Shown in pieces: positions 23,396-38,097 of a DNA stretch of 64,000 bases (position 1 is its first letter; every line of letters starts with the position of its first letter). This DNA comes from Serinus canaria (Eukaryota; Chordata; Aves; Passeriformes; Fringillidae). Where the stretch lies: contig NC_066315.1 in the NCBI RefSeq assembly GCF_022539315.1, positions 126,143,374 to 126,207,373 of the forward strand. Direction: 5' to 3'. The notes beneath the pieces are model-generated. The model was given only the letters and a program-made list of their open reading frames with translations, searched no databases and was not told the DNA's origin. A program made the translations under genes and the position numbers.

Positions 23396-26300
23396 ATTTG
23401 CCAATACCAAGTTTTAGCTACAATGACAGCATTTAGCTATGAACCCTAACACTGTTGAGTTTTGTGAATGTGCATTCCTTGGTGCTCATTGGCCCTTATA
23501 TCTACTACAATACCAGAAGCAGAACAACACAAGAGGAATGCAGATATCAATCTGTCAGCAGCCCTCTGCTATCTGCTGACATAATCTATCACAGTTTACA
23601 TGGGGATTACAACATGGGATAGAATAAAAAGGAGACAAAGGACATAGAGAAGCCTGAAGGTGATAATAAAAAATTAACATCTGTCTCCTTGATTTTAGTT
23701 GCTAAAAATACACATTGACTTAATTAAGATAAAATTTATTCTTTAGCAGTTGGAATCTTAATCTGCCATTGTTTTATTAAAATGCACCATGAATATTAAA
23801 TAGCAGATGACTTCACCTCCCCACATAAAGAGCAAAGCCATTTGGTTTGAACTCTTGATCCTCTTTGTTTGCTTGCTGTTTTATGTGTGTGTTTTCTTCG
23901 CTGACATTATTCATGATGCTGTGAGACATAATAAAGAACTGGGACTCACCCTGAGTGGTGGTGTCTGATGTCCATTTGGAACAAATTCAAACAACCCAAA
24001 CAGTCCAGGGAAAACTCCAACTTCTCTTGTGATCACCACCTGCCAGGAAGCCAAGCCCAGCTGCAAGAGAAAGGCACAGTTTGGCAGATCTCCATCACAA
24101 GAAAGGTATGGTTTTTCTCAGATTTAGTTAACTCCTTAAAGATTCTGGCAATGCAAGTCAGCTGATATGCTCCTCAGAGCAGAGAAGGTTCCATACTATC
24201 AGCATCTAAGAACAAAGACATTATTGACACTATTTCAAATTGCCTTTTGAAAGATCGGGAAGGTCTGTCAAGTAACAGTTACTTGTTTTGAAATACAGAG
24301 ATGATACAGTCAAATTTTCACTAGAATTTACATAAGACTGAACTGACCATGCATAGCACCACTTTTAGCCTTGATTCAGCAGACTTTTAGGTACTTATTT
24401 AACTTAATGTCTGTACTTCAGTGCAAGTGCTTTGCTGGACAAAAGCCCTTGTGAACATATACGGACTCTTAGAATGTACCTGAAGGAATCAATCTCTCCT
24501 GACACTGAGGCAGATTTTAAATCATGGCTTAGTTCCTGACTAGAGTAACTGCAGATTAGAGAGCTGAAATGTTCAATGACTTAATGTGCTTCATTTCTAA
24601 TAGCTTCTTGCAGCAACAGTGGACAATGAAAATTATAGGCTTGGTCTGATGGCTGATGATTGTTTGTCCCCATAAATGTATTGGCTGCAAGCTTGGCCCA
24701 GCTAGAAGACAAAAGACAGTGAAATTTAGAAAAGTGCTATAGGTCAAGGCTGATGTCTTAACATGGTACTTGCTCACCTTTCATTCTCCAGGATCACTGG
24801 AGATTTCTTATATTCCATATTCCATATCTTCCATATTTCTTCTCTTGCCCATGGGCATGCTCAAACACTAACAAATAAAAACTTTATTTAGCTGCTTAGA
24901 AGCCAACTATTGCAGCTGAGCTAAGCCTGTCAGCTTCTACAGTTGTCTTTATATTCACATTCATTTTAATGGTTACTTATACTTTGAAATCTAAAAATTT
25001 AAGCCAATCACCTTAGTTACCTAGTCATTTTCTGAAAATATATTTTTCATGCCTCTGGTACCTACCAACCCAGAGAGAAAAAGGTAAGCATCATAAATTC
25101 ACTTGAAATTTTATCAAAGAAATCCCAATTTAAATGCAATTCTCTTTCAATGCTACATAAGTATAGCCGACTGCCAGCCATCTTGTAAGCTCCTGCAATT
25201 GGAAAAGCAAATTTTTATTATCTCTGTAATTGAATTTGTCTCCCATCTCTAATACTGTGAAGTGGAAAGGGTTAGCCAGTCTTTTATCCAGATGTGACAT
25301 AATCAGAGCCTTTCAGAGACAACTTTCCACGAGGACATTGCCATCTCTTGAGATCAACTAATTAGTTTCTCAGAAAGAGCTATTATAGTCTATGGATCTG
25401 TGCAAAACATCTTCAGAAACTACATAACAAAATCCCAGCAGACTCCTATTGTTGCAGTAAATTATATGTATTTGTCTTCTGCTTAAAACTGAGTTGTGTG
25501 TTTATACCAAAACCCTGAACATTTCATTTTCTTTTGAGAAGTTGATAACTGTATTCAAACTGTATGGTCTTGATTCAAAACAAACAGAAAATTTCACAAG
25601 TCAGGTGTGGACATGCAGGTTTAGATGTCTGAAGTGGGAACTTCAGGACCGCTTTTCTCCAACATAAAGGAGATCTGCCTTTTACCTAGACAAGCTTTCT
25701 TTCTTCCCTGATCTGAACCACAAATTCCTGCTGCCCTTTTGCACCCACTCTGAATGCTAAACTGAACCAAGATAATAATTATGTTGAAAAACACCCTGGG
25801 AAATGGAAGGAGGCTGTGAGACATTATGGAGTAATTCTTTTCATTCAGATTAGTTCCCTGAACAAGGCCAGTCCTTAAATCCAACAGAAAGACATGGCTG
25901 AAGATGAGACAGAGGGTAGGATTGGTTGTATCACGCCATTTAGATTGGTTTAAAGTGATTACATAATTGCTATCAATAATTAATTGTGATTGCATTGCTA
26001 TCAATATTATTGCTGCAGATATTAAAAGTAGGGGCTTTTCTGTAGCTTATGATTTTCTTAGATTCCAATTCAGCAAGATATTTAAGTAAACACCTAACCT
26101 AAGGTTTCATGTTAAAGCAATACTCTAGTATTTCTGTTTATTAGTTGACTTCCTGAAGCGTCAGATGCAGGGGAACTGTTCTTCTTTTTAACTGTTTCAC
26201 TTAAAAATATTTAGCTATTTTAAAGAAAGTATTCATTGTTGCTAGGAAATATTGTTTATGAGCTTTTTCTTAAGCAGCTACAGCACCTCAGGGAAGAAAA

Positions 26301-29300
26301 AAAAGACATAAGCTTGGCAAGGAGTAAAATTCCAGGTAAGATTTGTGTTTTTATTAGCCCCAAAAGAGTTGTATGTAACTTAACTAAGTTGTACAATATA
26401 TAAAGAACATTGTACATGGGCCATGGAGTATATTAGATGATAAAATTGACTTCTTCTGCTTTTCCAATAGTGCTGACACCAGTAGATAAACAAACTTAGA
26501 CTCATATGGCTTGATGCACAAGGAAGAATACAGCACATTAAGGAGGATGGATGTCTCAGAAGTGCTTTCCTAGCATAATAGCTAGTAAGTTAGGATGCTG
26601 TTGTAATTTCCTTCTTCATCCTCTGTGGGAATACATGTGAGAACTTAACATGTTGTTGTAAGACATGTAGCTTCCAAAGAACACCTGAGAATTCTTCAGA
26701 ATCAGCATTTTCCTAGGTGCTTTGCCTTCTTAATGGAATGGAGAAATATTGCAAAACTGTGGGGAGTGGATAAACAAGACAGGGTCATGCCTGGATGGCT
26801 GCACACATTACATGATATGTAGTGCAGGGCTGTTATCCAGACAGTAGATGAATCAGGACATTTTTCTTCATCCATTGTTCTTTCATAAATACTTTCTAAA
26901 ACAATCCTTGAAACCAGCTGAGCAAGCATCAGCATGGCAGAAATGGAAACTCAGTGTGTTGCCTCTCTAACCTTAACAGTGGCCATTTGCATGTATTTGT
27001 TGCAGGGTGGCCCTTCTTACATTCAGCCACATTGATTTTCTCTCAAAAGAGACATACCATGCAGAAATTCCCAAAAGGTCTGCTCTATATCTCCCTTCTC
27101 CTCTTTCTAAGCTCACAGATTTCATGTCATTTTACATCTTGATCTTCACACCTTTTTTTTTCATTTTTCTCCAAAGAAATTGCCCAAGTTTATATTTATT
27201 TCTTATACTAATCATATATTCTATTCTTATCTAATTAAAAAATGTTATCCTGTTTACTACACAGGCACTAAACTGTGCCCTGTCTCCCACAAGATAGCTG
27301 CACTCTCTGACCTACAAGCACAACTGCTCCTTAACCTAGTTCTGTCAGAATGATTTGTAAAATCCTGGCTAAGAAGTGTTTTAGTAGGTTTTTAAAACCA
27401 AATTCTTTTGACAGAATCAGGCTGGGGACAGCTGTGTATGTAGTTATACTAGCAGATCTGAAGGGGGACTGGAACCTTTGGGGAAGGGAGAAGGGAGGGG
27501 CTGGTGAGGAGCCATCTACGTTGCCTCTATGCTTGCACTATCCACCTATTAGTACCTTGCTAATCAAATTGTCCTAACTTTCCCTCTTTTTCCTAAAATG
27601 ACAGACCTGCAATATAAAACCACAATGCTCTCACTCTATTAGACTGTCTAAACCTGCATTTTCATTTTCTCAGCTGATTTTCCTCATTCTCATCTTTTCC
27701 TCATTCTATGGAAATACCATTATGCTTCTATACTAACCAGTCCTTCTTTCTAAAAATTTGGGTCTTCATTTATATCTGTTCTGTAGTCCCTTTCTCAAAG
27801 CAGTTTCTCCCCAAGTCTTATTGGATAAGCTCTTTAATTTGCCTTGTTCTAATTAAATTGTGAACTCTTGGGGTGAATGAACATGACTGAAGTGTTTTTA
27901 GTGTGCTGGTCTGCTAAGTATAACAGCAGTAATCAACAGGGTTCCGAAGTTTGAGCACAGGATAATATGCCAGGCTGCAGAAAGTAAGCTGATAAAAAGA
28001 ATAATTATTAAAAAATTAAAGGAGGAAGGCATGCAGCACTGAGCAATTTAGGAAATTCAGAACCCCCAACAGTCACTGATACATGGAGATGGCAAGGAGA
28101 AAAGATAGGTCTTGAGACCGAAGAAAAACTTCACAGCCAAAGTGCTTGGTGATTCAGGCAGAAAAGTATCTGTTCAGGAAACTCCTAAAATAATGTTGTA
28201 GCCCTGGAGCATGCACAGGAGAAAATTCCACACTGCCTTATAGACTGACCACTGCTATATCTATGGAAATGAGTGACACCTGTGACAGAAAACTAGTTTT
28301 AGGAATATATTCCTAGATGGGAACTGTTGAAGACTTTGCTGATAACTAAAAGGCCTGACCTTTCTCTGAGCAAAGTAATTTCTGGTGCTGTTTTTTGCAG
28401 AGGAAAAAAGTAATAGAAGATGTACTGCATGATGTTTATCTCAATATACAGCCTGTGTCAGACCTAGCTGGTAACCTAGAAAATGCCTTGAAGAAAAACA
28501 TGAAGCAAGTGAAAAAACAGTTTTCATGAATGAGAGAGAGGGAAAGGGAGAGGAACACCGAAATGTAGAGGATTTCAAATGTACATTTTGTTTCTGCATC
28601 TGCACACATACCATACAGGAAACAGTAGGAGCATTAATTTAGTGTTGGGGCTCCAAATTTGTGCATCTTTTCAATGATATTTAAGTTTATATAACTGGAG
28701 TGTAAATTTGTCATTTATGCTCCCTCTCAGATTTAAATCTGAGCACAATTTCTTCTATCCTCCACCCTGCTTATGCACAGATACACAGCCATCTGCCAGG
28801 TGGATACCTGGGTGAAGAGCCATGGGTTTAGCGGTGGTCCTGATGCAAGCCCCATTACTGCAACGTGGAGTTTCATGGGCAGTAATGAGTAGCTGAGTCT
28901 TTGAGCCTTTTTTTTTCCTCTCAATCTTCTCTGCCCCACTGAGAACCTCTTAAAAGCTTAAACAGTAAAGGTCCTCTACTTCTTGCTTCCTTTTGTTTTT
29001 TCTCTTCTTTTTTTCTATTCCCAGGATAATTAAAAGAAGAATAAATTCAAAGAATGTGTAGGGTTTAAAAAAAAAAAAAAAAGGAAAAAGTTCGGCAATG
29101 AAGCTCAGCAAACAGTTGAACAATTGGCTGTGGAATAGGATTTAGGCTACAGCAGCAAAAGAATGAGTGTTGACCTGGAAAACCAAGATTCATTAGGCAT
29201 TTCAGTGCAGGAGAGAAAAGGTTATGCAACCTGGTCAGGTGGAAAGAGACCTAGTAGTCAAGAATTTAGTGACAAAAACAAAAATGAGAGGATTTTACTA

Positions 29301-32300
29301 AAAAAAAAAAAAAGGAGTTTTGCTGAGAGGAACGTATAAAAAAATTTTAAAAGAAAGAACATGGCAGTGAAACCAATAAAAGTTGTATCTTCTCAAGGCT
29401 CTAATTGAATGGAAAGAAATTTATCAGCAACATGAAAATTAACCATTTCCTACTTATTCATGAGATAGTAATCTGACAAAATAGTGTTCACTATAAATTG
29501 TAAATACATTTTTTAATATAATTTATACACTCTACTTGGAAATAACAAATTTAATGAAACAACTTCTTGCATATGATGTTCTTATTGTTTTCCATGCTGC
29601 CAACCTTGGTGGAGATCCCACTCAGACTGCTTGTCTACGTCTGCAAGTTTACCTCCTAGAGTGTCTGACCATTTATGGCATTGTAGAATAGACAGATAAC
29701 TCACACAAATTTACTCAATTTTAGCTGTGTGAACACCTACAGATATGAAATTTTCCTATTGGGCTTTTGAAAACCTACTAAACTTTTTCTCCTTCACAAA
29801 GTGTAAAAAGAAAAAATGTAAATTCTGGCTGAAATTTAACAGATTAGAGCTCCAGAAACATCTGCATATAAAAACGAAAGACATCTTTGGTTAATGGTTT
29901 GCTGTATCTTAGATAGCATTACAAATCTTGAGTGAATAACAAGGACATTAATGTGTCTGATGACTGTGTAGAGAATAGGCTTCATACTCAGGAAACATTT
30001 CAGAATTTCCATGGGCCATGGAGCAGAAATCTAATGATCTTCTTCCTTTCATCAGGAACACTTTTCATATTAATTAGGTGCAGAAATACCTGCAATATTT
30101 CAAAATAATTTACCTTTACTGCAGGACCCTTAATACACTGACAGCATTGCTTTATCTCATAATGGCTTTAAAAGCACCCTTTTCCGTTTTAAAGTTTTAA
30201 ATACATTTAAATTCTTACACTTTTCTTTAAAATGTGATGCTTTAGTTATTATTAGGTAAATCCATTGTGGTCTCACAAAACAATTGCTAGCATCACAAAG
30301 GATATGCACAATGGCACAACTCAAGCCACAGAAAAATGCCTGTATAAAGACTGCTTAACATAAATTATTTCAGTGTTCATATTTCTTTATCTGCTTTACA
30401 CTCGGGATATTATAGCTTTTGTTTTCAACTGCATCTTGAATTAGAATTAGATTTGAGGAACAGAGGCAAAGATACTTCATATTTAAATTAAACCACTGAA
30501 CCGTAATTGTTGAAACAATTCGCCACATAAGGAAAAAATATAAAATGGAACCAGAACTGACTGTGCAAAAATCAAAATGCAAGACAAAAGATGATTTCAA
30601 GGGACCTCAGAAAATTAAATAAAAGATATTATAAGCCTTAAAATATATTCACAAGGTACTTAGCAACACATTGTGCATATGATACATGAATTGTCAGTAG
30701 TTGCCACTTCACACAGAGTGTGAAAAAGAGTCCTCAGGTGTACTGGGTAAATAAACATTCAGCCACCAAGTTTGGGTAAAAGCCACAAAACAACACAAAA
30801 CCTAGACCAGTGTTTCAAAAAATGAGTCTCTGATTTGGGCTCCCTTTATTTACAGATATTCAAATCTAAATAAATGTTAACTTAATTTGTATACACAAAA
30901 TCAGAAATCAATTTTTAAAAGACTAGTCCAGGCATTTTCACATCATTTGACACACCCCCACATCAGCATTTCTTAGAATTCTGGAATTTGGACTTCACAT
31001 GGCATAATAAGGTTTTATTTAAGAAACAAAATCAGGTCTTCAATGATAATTCCCATGTTACATGCAATCACTAGGGAGTTCAAGGTGGCATGCACAATTC
31101 CAACCCTAAGTTCTCTGAGCTTCAGAATTCTGCAGGAATTCTTCCACTTCACTTGTATGATCATGATGAAGATTATCTGTTATGCAATGCAGTGGGGATT
31201 TTTTTCACTTGTGGGATAGAAAGTCTAGTAATGCCACATCAGAGAAAAATATATACTTAATCTATTAAAATTTCACTCATGCTACCATGTATGTTTATTT
31301 TTGGAGTTATGGTTATAAAATGCCTTCTTTCATTAACTACTTTCTGTATTAGGTGATCCCCTCTCACAGAGGCATTCTGCCTCTCAACTTGCTTTCCTTG
31401 GGTGACTTATATGAAACTTTGCCCTCAAAAGTAAACTTGATCCTATGAAAAGTGAACTACCAGTCACTTTAGGCTCAAACCAAAATTGTTTTTGGATACG
31501 ACTGGGCAACAAACCTTGCAAAGAGGAAAGAAAAGGGTCCTTAGCAATTTCTGGTTTTTGAATAAAGCCCACTTTGTTTTGCTGCCTTATACATACTGGC
31601 TGTAATTACTCTGCAGAACTCTTTTCCAATCTCTCCCATAACATACTCATACCATGATAATATGCTCTTTAAAGAGTCACTTTCTTAAAAGAATTTAAGG
31701 GAAAAATAACTGCAAAAAATCAATAGGGTTTTTGGGTTTTTTTCTAATACAGAGAAAATGCTGAGACTTTTTTCCTTGTATATATCCAGCTTTTTGCAGT
31801 ATTGAAGTCAATTGTACCATTTCTCAGGTGTAGTTTTTAATGTCGGTTGCACAGGTCTCTCTGTTCCCTGAGGCTCATGTACTTCAGACTGTGGTATCTC
31901 AAAATTTGTATGTGCAGTCCAAAGTACTGCACCTATGGAACACCAAAATTATATTATGCATTAGAAAAGTTTATTGATGCTGGTAAAAACTCTGGTATTC
32001 CATTTAAGTACAGCTGATTTATTTGTCATACTGCAAATAAAAAGCACTTAAAATACCGTCAAGTTATCCCAAAACAAGAAATCATCTAAAGCACAGGACT
32101 AATCTCACACATTGAAAGAAATATACCAAATCTGTTGCCAATGCACTTTACCTTTGCAGATCTGTGTGAGAGTTGGAAGAAAAGATTTCCAGCAATACTA
32201 ACCTCAAAGTTCTCTAGGAACTAACCTCAAGTTAGTTGAGATAACATCCATCATCAAATCTGGGAAAAAAGGGAAATGGGAGTGGTTTTGCAGTCCTGGA

Positions 32301-34090
32301 ATCTTAGCTTGATGACAAATAAATTAACCACAGAGTTGCTAGTGACCCTCTCTAGAAAAACTGACACTGTTCTTCTAAGTCAAATATTTGGTTCACTGGC
32401 ACTTTTCCGAAGTCAAAATAAGGCAAAATAATTCCCCCAGTTAAATTCAATAGAAACTTCAAAACTAATGACCACAAAGTTCTGAAATAAAAATAATGCT
32501 ACTGTGTCCTCAGTGATAACACTTTGTTCTGAGAAAGTGATTGGATCTGTCGTTGTCACAGATTTGTTTTCTCAGAGGACACAATTGAGCAAAAGTTTTA
32601 ACTTCCTCAATCCCTGAATCAGATCTTTCCCTGCATTGTAGGCAGTACAAACAATTCAGATTTTTAAAAAACATAACTACATCATTAAAGAAGAAAATCT
32701 CACTGAGTTGATAGTTCAGCAATCTTAGAAGACTAATTTGTGTGTCTCCACTACATCGGACTGAGTAAGGAAGATGGCATTCCTGAAATGCCAAAAGCTA
32801 GGATTTTAATTGCTTAAATATTCAGATAAAAATTAGGAATTTTTATGGTTTGATCACACTCAAGGTATTTATCATTTATGTAGAAAATTAATGTGCTATA
32901 TTGTAAAAAGAGGTTACACTGTTACATTTTTTTAATATAAAAAATATATCCAGAGTGTTTTCTGTTATGTTCTCCTCCACTTAACACTGTACTAATCCTT
33001 TTTTAGCAGGAAATAATACAGGTCACTGAAGATATTCTGGGGGTATGAACTTAAAACACTGAGATCTTTCAATTTCTATTTATTTAGGGCTGCATCAAAA
33101 AACTGATTCAAATAAATGAGTCTTTGAATAGCCTGAAATGGACTAGCAAGCAATGTATTACAGAAGAGCTGAATTTAATCAGCACCTTACAAAGTAAGTT
33201 CCACAAAATAAACAATTGAAATTATTAATAAAAAACCAAAATGTTTTCATTGGGAACACTTTATGTAATATCTTTGGAAGAATAAAGTCCCATTATGTGT
33301 GTATGAAATGATTACTCCTCTTTGGAATGAGCAGTTTATGACATTTTATTAAATTACATCTAAGGTACTTTTTCATAGACATTTAGAAATTCTTTTAGGA
33401 GTAAATTTTTTAGACTTTGCATATTTTCTGCCACAGAAAAACCATATGAGACAGGAATAGCAGACATATCCTTTGAACTACTCACAAATGGTGTGTTTTC
33501 CTTTCAATCTATATTTGTACGTATGTCCACATTATATCAACTTATTTTAAATTTTTTTAAAAAGTTAATTATTTGGGACACATATCACACATGGTTTTGA
33601 AGCATATTTTTCCATTATTTCTCGGTTTCAGTTTTCATTATCTATTGATACAACAAATATCTATTCATACAACCAAATGATGGTGTAACTAGAAAAAGCA
33701 TAAATTTACCATGAAAACAATATCAAATATAAATACATAGCAATCAGAAAATCAGAGAATTCTGTGTTGAATTATAGTTCTTCAAAAACAGTCAACACAG
33801 TAACATTTCAATTCCCATACATTCTAAAATAAACATAATGAGGCATCAGATGTACATCTTCCCTGGTGATTTCAAGTAATTTCCTGGGTACTTTCAATTC
33901 TTTTTAATAACATACCTAAAATATTTTTCAATATTTTTTTTCCAAACTGTCATTTCAATACAGGTCCTTTAAATTTAGGGGAGAGTTTTGACTCTAAAAT
34001 ATTTGTCTTCAAAGTAACTTTCTGGGTCATTTTTTGTCCTTGCCAAGTATCTCTATTTTCCAGCTTCCCATGCTTTGGCAAAATAACCCA
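23396..34090. other. AT-rich noncoding DNA, no gene seen
   Basis: No recognisable gene or transposon. The longest open frame (127 codons, minus, 25621-26004) shows no family features. Present are a 9-bp inverted repeat at 23553-23581, a TCCATA-type short tandem at 24810-24838, A runs at 29067-29082 and 29300-29313, and general AT-rich texture. Confidence 0.55.
29067..29082. repeat. A16 homopolymer
   Basis: Sixteen consecutive A residues. No recognisable retrocopy precedes it, so I do not interpret it as a poly(A) tail. Confidence 0.9.
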
Positions 34091-34091
34091 C

Positions 34092-34312
34092 AGAATCATA
34101 AAAAACATAGAATTGTTTAGATTTGGAAAGATCTAAGATCATCAAGGTGAACTGTAAACTTATCCCTGCTGAGTCCACATTTAAAACATGTCCTTAATTG
34201 CCATAGGCCATGGATCCAGAATGTCCCTATCCCTCTGAAGTGCCTATCAACAGTCAGGATCATCAACACTCACACCCAGCTTGGTGTTGTCTGTAATTCA
34301 TTACTGCTCTGA
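34092..34312 (-). mobile_element. short CR1 LINE fragment, internally deleted
   Basis: The plus strand begins with the reverse complement of the CR1 3' end: CAGAATCATA, then ATAGAATTGTTTAGATTTGG, AAAGATCTAAGATCATC, and a CCTGCTGAGTCCACATTTAA-like stretch. After about 110 bp it jumps to a segment matching the region much further upstream in CR1 (ATCATCAACACTCACACCCA, then GCTTGGTGTTGTCTGTAA). The order is correct but several hundred bases of the usual element are missing, so an internal deletion occurred. Moderately diverged. Confidence 0.82.
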
Positions 34313-34586
34313 TGAAATCTTATTGAAATACTAGAAATTTGCTTGGCCATCTAAATGTTTTTAGCGCTATTTTGAGTTTTAATACTTCACATACCGTTTG
34401 GGATTTTTTTTAATGGAAATAATTTTTCTTTTACTTGTCTGTTGAACTGAAGAGTTCCTATTCTGTAACAGTTTATTTTCCAGTCACTTTCCACCCCTGG
34501 ACCTTCCATCCCAAGACTAGTTATCAAAGACAAGTGATCAGGTCACTCTAATAAATTTTCAGCCTTCTTCCTGACTCCCACAGTAT

Positions 34587-34603
34587 GGAGGGAGGGAGGG
34601 AAA
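34587..34603 (+). repeat. (GGGA)n simple repeat
   Basis: About four GGGA units, read directly. Confidence 0.85.
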
Positions 34604-36591
34604 GAACAAATAGAAGGAAGAGAAGAAAGGATGGAAGCAAGAAACCCAAAGAAACTAGCAAATGTCAGAGTTAGCTCAGAGCAATGACGTTAACTTCAGT
34701 TTTCCTAACTCCTGCACCAAATATGATCTTACTCAGCCTAAATTTATAATAAAATTATAAGTACTGTAAAATCTCGAATGTATAGGGTATTCATGGTCAC
34801 ATTTTCTGAAAAATTCATTGCCCTTTAGATGAGATCAAGAAGCCCAGCTCTGTTTCCAGTTATAAACACAGAGCTCCGCAGTACGAACCATGTAAGACTG
34901 AGCTCAGAAATCTTAATAGCCACACAGGAAATTATGCTAACCCTAACATCATGAGCCTACAAACAACCTTTGAATAAAAGATAAGGGGGTTATTTTAAAG
35001 AACTAACAACCAAGTTTATTTCTGATGTGGTTGCTGAGGAAAGAGCTTGACTTTCTTCACAAGTGTGTTAAATATGTTGATATATTGTGAATTTTTTGTT
35101 TTGACTTGACTTTTATTTTACCAAGGCTGATATGATTTTAGAAAGTCTGGCAAATTGCCATCAGCTTTCACAAACACCAAGATGATTTAGAGAAACATAG
35201 CTGAAAAAATCCACAAAGGGACCATGGCCTTAGCTATAGTTTCCCACTGACATAATCATGTTTCCTCACAATAACCCATGTCTCCACTGCACCACAGCCT
35301 CACTAACCTCTATACAGCTGCAATAATTTTGAAGCTTAAGGGCCCAAGTTTCATTTTTCATTTAACACAGGGCAGAAAGGCTAAGCTAGCTGGTGCATTA
35401 CCATAGCCCAGTGAATCTTCACAGAGGAAGGAGGTAAGGGCTCCTGAGGACATCCCCAGGACATTGTACATCCATGTCTTTGCCATTTAGTTGTGTGGTT
35501 ATGGCTATGTTGCTTTTATTTCTGGAGCTTACATGACCACTGAAAGCTTGGTATTCTTCATACTGAATTGTAGTATTAATGGAACATAGTTTGAACTGCA
35601 CTGGAAAACAAATATTACTGCAACTTTCAAAATATTGGAATAATAGCCTAACTAAGCTACCCATTTTAAAACATATGAAGCATCTATACTTTAGATATCT
35701 GCATAGTAGATATCAGTCCACATTCAGTGTAAAGTCTAGTCACATCTAGTTTGTTTCATAAACATGCACACCCTTTAACATCTTCGTTTGAACTGCTATT
35801 GGCAAGGTGACCTTGGTCTCTTGTACAACACAGCAATGTGGCACTGCATCAGCTTACTGAATTTTGCCTGGTCTGAAATCTGGCAACTCCTTTCCTCCAT
35901 TCTAAGCCATTAAGCTTTCTTTGCCTCTTCTTTATTTCCGTGTCTCCTCACAATAATATGTGGGAAAATGGAAAGAATGCACAACTGTACGTAATGAGCT
36001 GCGACTGTTGTTGCTTTAATTTAAGCTTTGATGTTAAGAATCACTGTAGCAAATTTTATTGGTTTTCACAGTTAACTGTCAGGAACTGCAGTGTCTATTG
36101 TGTTGCTTGGCCACTATGAGACAATCTCAGTATTAAACACAGGTGCAATAAATACTAAAGGAACTAAATGACCTTGATATAGTTAAAGCAAAACATACAA
36201 ACACAGAAACAAAGGAATATTGAAATGTATTGCCTCGTGTACTTTTAAATAGTCTTGAATGTTTATAGGTATTCATACACCTGTTGGAAATGAGTTGGAA
36301 AAAGAATTCAAAGTGAATTTAATACAGGACTTTAGTGGAGGATTTATCATAAAATGTAATCAGGAAAGGAAGCATATTTTTGGCTTTCAAGTACAAAAGT
36401 GTTTGCCTAATTATGCAAAGCTGATTCTCCTTAATTGGCTGATTCAGAGTACTTCTGTGGAGGCATTAAACAATTCAATATGAAACCGGATGTAATTAAT
36501 TAAATTTTCCTTCACACAAGTTTTTTTATAAAAGTGATAATTGTAGAAAGTGTTGATTTCCTTCAAGATCACTGCAAATAGTAGGACACCT

Positions 36592-36667
36592 TGATGATAA
36601 TTATGATGATGATGGTAATGATTATTATTATCATCATTATAATTGTTATTATTGTTGTGATTATTTT
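36592..36667. repeat. ATT/ATG trinucleotide tract with internal symmetry
   Basis: Interspersed GAT, ATT and ATC triplets. The first part (GATGATGATGG) and the middle (TATCATCATTAT) are partly complementary, so the tract can fold on itself. It is an imperfect microsatellite. Confidence 0.8.
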
Positions 36668-38050
36668 AAGGGGGAAATATTATGTCAAAAAATTTTCAGT
36701 AAAGCAATAATGTAATTTCACTGAAAAATTAAATATGGAATTTGGAAATGCATTCTTTTAGAAATAGAAGAGCATTAAAAGTTTTAATAAATTCTTTTAA
36801 TAGACAACTAATAGGCTGTATTATTTTTTCTCATGTTTCTGGATGTTTTTATATATAATTTTTAAATTTGTATATATATTTAGTTTTGTATATTTTATAC
36901 ACATTTTGTGTAGTGATTTTTAAAATAAAATATTAATAAAATATTAATATTTTATGTCAAATATTATTGAATTGTTGAATAAAATACTAATACCCTAGCT
37001 AATTTCTAACTAATATCTCATTTTTGTTTCCATATCCAATAGTTATTAATTTCATGGCCACATATATTATCTAAATTCCTTAAGCTGACATCTCTGCTCT
37101 AGAAATCAAGAACGCCAAGCCTTCAAAAGGTGCAGCAACCCATCACTGCAGTAGGCAGCTTGCCATAAATATTAGCAAGAGCTAGAGTGAAATTCCAGTA
37201 AATGAAGATTAAAGGAAACCACTTTGAAATTGGCTGAGCTGAGCAAAGTAAGGAATTCATGTACCTCCTGATGCTGTAAATCAACTTACGATGTACAGCC
37301 CCTAGCTATTTAATTAACAGCTTCATATTCTGCTTGCAAAAGAAGGGTCAGAAGGACAAGATATAGAATGTGCAATAATTTCAACAAGGTCTGCATTACT
37401 TCTAAGGCCAAAATGCTGGTTTTTAAAATAAATATAACTTCTGAGATATAATCAGAAACAGTTTTCTTTTAGCTTCTTTTTTCTGTTTATTATTTATTTA
37501 ATTTCCTTACCTCTTTATCTCTATGTTCAGTCCCACTTCTCATATTCCTTCATAGTCTTAGTCCTGTTGTAACTGATTTGGTCAGCAATTCTCTGGTTTG
37601 ATGTACAAAGTGCAATGAGGCCTGACAGCATTCAAAATGATGGTTTATAAGCTAGAGGCCATCAGTTCTGTACTTAAATGAGTATTTGCAATTGCACCAC
37701 ATAAATGTAGATGTTTATTCATGAGAGCTTTATGTACAAACAAGGATATGTTTGCACAGTATCAAATGTGCAACAAATCTTCCCAGAAATATCAGAGGCT
37801 ATTCTGAAGCCCAGAAATGAAACTGTACTTCTTCATTCTCCCTAGAAAAGAGTACTCAGAATGAAAGGTTCAGATTATATATAAAGCAAACCTTTTCAGG
37901 TGTATGACTTGGGAGAACTTCAACAAGGAGTGCTGAGATTACCTAAAAAAAAGGCTGACAAGAAAAGCAAAAGTGTTGTTGAGAATAATAATAGGGAATA
38001 GTTCAGTATGATCATTCATAGAGGGCAATGTCAGTAAATAGGGATTTGTA

Positions 38051-38097
38051 GATCTGAATCCATCCACCAAACTGAAATTGGTGGATGGATTCAGATC
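38051..38097. repeat. perfect 20-bp inverted repeat, 7-bp loop
   Basis: GATCTGAATCCATCCACCAA at 38051-38070 is followed by a 7-base spacer and its exact reverse complement at 38078-38097. A further partial copy, ATCCATCCACCA, follows at about 38095-38106. An RNA from either strand would form a 20-bp perfect stem. No promoter or conserved microRNA seed is recognised, and no transposon ends are evident. Confidence 0.95.

Noticed and set aside
22907..23449. 180-codon plus-strand open frame rich in Arg, Glu and Gly
   Set aside because: It is created by the GA-rich simple sequence. The protein is low complexity in its first two thirds and Leu/Ser-rich where the DNA becomes CT-rich, with no domain.
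22751..23460. Interpretation of the GA/CT block as an LTR
   Set aside because: I compared candidate TG starts and CA ends around the block and found no matching flanking duplication, and no AATAAA in a suitable place. It may still be a fragment of one.
23553..23581. TGTCAGCAG...CTGCTGACA inverted repeat
   Set aside because: A 9-bp stem with an 11-base loop is expected by chance several times in 64 kb, and there are no transposon ends or duplications around it.
23968..24165. Possible exon ending in an AAG|GTATGG splice-like site
   Set aside because: Only a weak donor-like string; no acceptor, domain or partner exon is visible. Possible lncRNA exon at best.
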